A stretch of 64,000 nt of DNA from Pseudomonas koreensis. GTDB lineage: Bacteria; Pseudomonadota; Gammaproteobacteria; Pseudomonadales; Pseudomonadaceae. The stretch is taken from NCBI RefSeq assembly GCF_025447595.1, contig NZ_JAOEJU010000011.1:109418-173417 (forward strand). The letters are read 5' to 3'. Of the stretch, positions 62,038 to 64,000 are shown piece by piece. The notes under the pieces are model-generated. The model did not search any database. It worked only from the letters and a program-made list of their open reading frames with translations, and was not told the origin of the DNA. The position numbers and the translations under genes are program-made. Position 1 is the stretch's first letter, and each line of letters begins with the position of its first letter.

Positions 62038-63639
62038 TTACTTATTTATACCCACGCCATAGAAGGGGGTTAGACCGAACGGGCTGATCTTGAAGTCGGT
62101 GACTTCCTTGCGCAGTGGCTGGAACACCGTGGAGTTGGCGATCGGCGTGATCGGCACCTGCTGTTTAAGGATCAGTTGCGCCTGTTGATACAGTTTTACC
62201 CGTTGCGATTTATCGGTGGATACCTTGGCCTGCTGTACCAGCTTGTCGTAGGCCGGGTCGCACCATTTGGCGTAGTTGCTGCCTTTCACTGCCGCGCAGC
62301 TGTAAAGCACGCCCAGCCAGTTGTCCGGGTCGCCGTTGTCACCGGTCCAGCCGTAGATCATCGCGTCGTGTTCGCCATTCTTGGCGCGCTTGATGTATTC
62401 GCCCCATTCATAGCTGACGATGTTGGCCTTGATCCCGATCTTCTCCCAGTCCTGCTGAATCATTTGTGCCGACATTCGCGCGTTCGGGTTGGACGCACGC
62501 TGCACTGTCATCGCCCAAAGGTTGATGGTTGTACCCGGTGCAACCCCGGCTTCCTTGAGTAGCGCCTTGGCTTTTACAGGGTCGTGCGGCGCGTCTTTTA
62601 TGTTCGGATCGAATGACCATTGCGCCGGCGGCAAGGCGTTTTGTGCCAGTTGTCCGGCACTCTGGTAAACAGCCTTGATGATCGCCGGTTTGTCGATGGC
62701 CATGTCCAGCGCCTGGCGCACTTTGAGCTGATCCAGCGGCGGGTGGGTGGTGTTGTAGGCGAGGAAGCCGAGGTTGAAACCGGCCTGTTTCAACACCCGC
62801 AGATTCGGGTCTTTTTCCATCACTTCGATGTCGGCCGGGCGCGGGTAGCCGCTGACCTGGCATTCGCCGGTCTTGAGCTTTTGCAGGCGGACGGCGGCGT
62901 CCGGGGTGATCGAGAACACCAGGTTATCGATTTTTACGTCTTCGGGTTTCCAGTAGTCCCTGTTCGCTGTGTAGCGGATCTGTGCGTCCTTCTGATAACG
63001 CTTGAACACGAACGGCCCGGTGCCGACCGGTTTCTGGTTGAGGTCGGCGGCGTGGCCTTCCTTCAACAGTTGGGTGGCGTATTCGGCCGATTGCACCGAG
63101 GCGAAGCTCATGGCGAGGTTTTGCACGAAGGCGGCGTCGACGTTGTTCAGGTTGAAGCGCACGGTGTTTTCGTCGAGTTTTTCCACGGATTTGATCGTGG
63201 TGTTCAGGTCCATGTCTGTGAAATACGGGGACTCGGCGGGGTAGGCCTTGCGGAAGGCGTTGTCCGGGTCGAGCAGGCGCTGGAAGGTGAACAGGACGTC
63301 GTCGGCGTTGAAGGTGCGGGTCGGGGTGAAGTAATCCGTGGTGTGGAATTTTACGTTCTGGCGCAGGTGGAAGGTGTACTGGAGGCCGTCCGGGGTTACG
63401 TCCCAGCTTGTGGCCAGACCGGGTTCGACTTCGGTGCCGCCGCGTTTGAATTGGGTTAGGCGGTTGAAGACGGTTTCGGCGGAGGCGTCGAAGTCGGTGC
63501 CGCTGGTGTATTGGCTGGGGTCGAAGCCGGCGGGGCTGGCTTCGGAGCAGTACACCAGGGTTGTTGCTGCGTTTGCGATGGGGGTTATGGCGGTCAGGGC
63601 CAGGGTAATCAGGAGTGGTTTGAGGGTGGATCTATGCAT
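62038..63639 (-). CDS. dppA: Periplasmic dipeptide-binding protein (DppA family), first copy
   Basis: 533 residues from ATG 63639; a strong ribosome site is not evident (GGGCCAGAC upstream). Signal peptide ends PIANAATT. Segments VYCSEASPAGFDPSQYTS, LATSWDVTPDGLQYTFHLRQNVKFH in pieces, YGWTGDNGDPDNWLGVLYSC. It is the first gene of the dpp array in this window; the regulator psdR and related genes expected in P. aeruginosa lie beyond the right edge, if present. Confidence 0.93.
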   Translation of the reverse strand: MHRSTLKPLLITLALTAITPIANAATTLVYCSEASPAGFDPSQYTSGTDFDASAETVFNRLTQFKRGGTEVEPGLATSWDVTPDGLQYTFHLRQNVKFHTTDYFTPTRTFNADDVLFTFQRLLDPDNAFRKAYPAESPYFTDMDLNTTIKSVEKLDENTVRFNLNNVDAAFVQNLAMSFASVQSAEYATQLLKEGHAADLNQKPVGTGPFVFKRYQKDAQIRYTANRDYWKPEDVKIDNLVFSITPDAAVRLQKLKTGECQVSGYPRPADIEVMEKDPNLRVLKQAGFNLGFLAYNTTHPPLDQLKVRQALDMAIDKPAIIKAVYQSAGQLAQNALPPAQWSFDPNIKDAPHDPVKAKALLKEAGVAPGTTINLWAMTVQRASNPNARMSAQMIQQDWEKIGIKANIVSYEWGEYIKRAKNGEHDAMIYGWTGDNGDPDNWLGVLYSCAAVKGSNYAKWCDPAYDKLVQQAKVSTDKSQRVKLYQQAQLILKQQVPITPIANSTVFQPLRKEVTDFKISPFGLTPFYGVGINK

Positions 63640-64000
63640 GTCTGGCCCGTGGGGTTTTCAGGTGGTTGTTGTTTGAGGTTAGCGGGGATTTGAGGGTGTT
63701 CGGAAATATTGTTTTTTGAGGGGGTGCGTCTATCTCGGTATATCCAGCGGTTTTTGGGCGTATTCGTTTTTTTGGGGGGGATGTGTACATATCCATTTTT
63801 TCGGTAACGGCGGCTTATGGTTTCGCCCTTACGGCGACTCCCTTTGGCAAACGCCCCAAAGGAAGCAAAGGTCTTGGGCCCCGGCGTTCGGCCCGCTCGC
63901 TGGGGCTCGGGGTTCCTTCGTTACGGGATTCATCCGGGGGCATCGCCTACGGTTTGCTTCGCTGCACCTCCTCTCGATGCATGCGGCTTCGCCGCACGGT
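63640..64000. repeat. Right-end region: dppA leader, then a possible dispersed GC-rich repeat
   Basis: No convincing gene in 361 bases. 63640-63800 is GT-rich with G-runs and is presumably the promoter side of dppA. From about 63806 the sequence (AACGGCGGCTTATGGTTTCG onward, with GCGGCTTCGCCGC at the end) resembles a GC-rich repeat I associate with Pseudomonas intergenic regions; this rests on memory and needs a genome comparison. The last ~180 bases stay open in one plus frame to the edge, without a ribosome site. Confidence 0.35.

Overview
The window is a stretch of Pseudomonas chromosome, almost certainly from the P. fluorescens group. It is GC-rich and dense with genes. It carries the folP-glmM-tpiA-secG-tRNA-rimP-nusA-infB-rbfA-truB-rpsO-pnp block, the piu iron cluster, ampDE beside nadC, opuC beside prfC and the dpp/opdP peptide cluster, and its repeats are REP pairs of the P. 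fluorescens type. Assignments rest on protein motifs and remembered gene order; no database search was run.

Layout. 1-12514 is core information processing and envelope metabolism on the plus strand: the folP 3' part, glmM, tpiA, secG, tRNA-Leu(GAG), initiator tRNA, rimP, nusA, infB, rbfA, truB, rpsO and pnp, ending at a strong terminator. 12545-22055 holds tRNA-Thr(CGT), a serine-linked coiled-coil exported protein, a DUF6388-like protein, nadC, a DUF1631 protein, ampD-ampE, a chemoreceptor, a small zinc-ribbon membrane protein and a TatD-family hydrolase. 22059-28908 is the fructose PTS regulon (cra/fruR divergent from fruB-fruK-fruA) with a clear Cra-type operator. 29076-37470 holds a PhoD-type phosphatase and the iron cluster: a PepSY/flavin reductase (piuB-like), a TonB receptor (piuA-like), the hydroxylase piuC and a Sel1-repeat protein.

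37471-43670 is the accessory part. Two plus-strand genes encode an alpha-xenorhabdolysin (XaxA)-like protein of nearly double the usual length and an unassigned helical partner. They sit between the piu cluster and speC (ornithine decarboxylase). speC has a striking leader: a strong terminator-like hairpin, then a 10-codon upstream ORF whose stop codon overlaps the speC ribosome binding site. Upstream of speC lies an orphan single-span membrane protein.

43672-47124 is an OpuC-type betaine/carnitine/choline ABC importer. 47454-50788 has prfC, an MFS transporter and a tiny acidic exported protein. 51005-63639, all minus strand, is a large di/tripeptide uptake locus: three tandem DppA-type binding proteins, the OprD-family porin opdP, a fourth DppA, then dppB, dppC, dppD and dppF. 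Terminator-like hairpins separate the binding-protein genes, so several transcription units are likely. The last ~360 bases hold no clear gene but do contain a GC-rich, possibly dispersed repeat.

The most novel candidates are the enlarged XaxA-like two-gene cassette, the speC leader (uORF plus hairpin), and a perfect LacI-family-type palindrome upstream of opdP that shares its core with the Cra operator in the same window.
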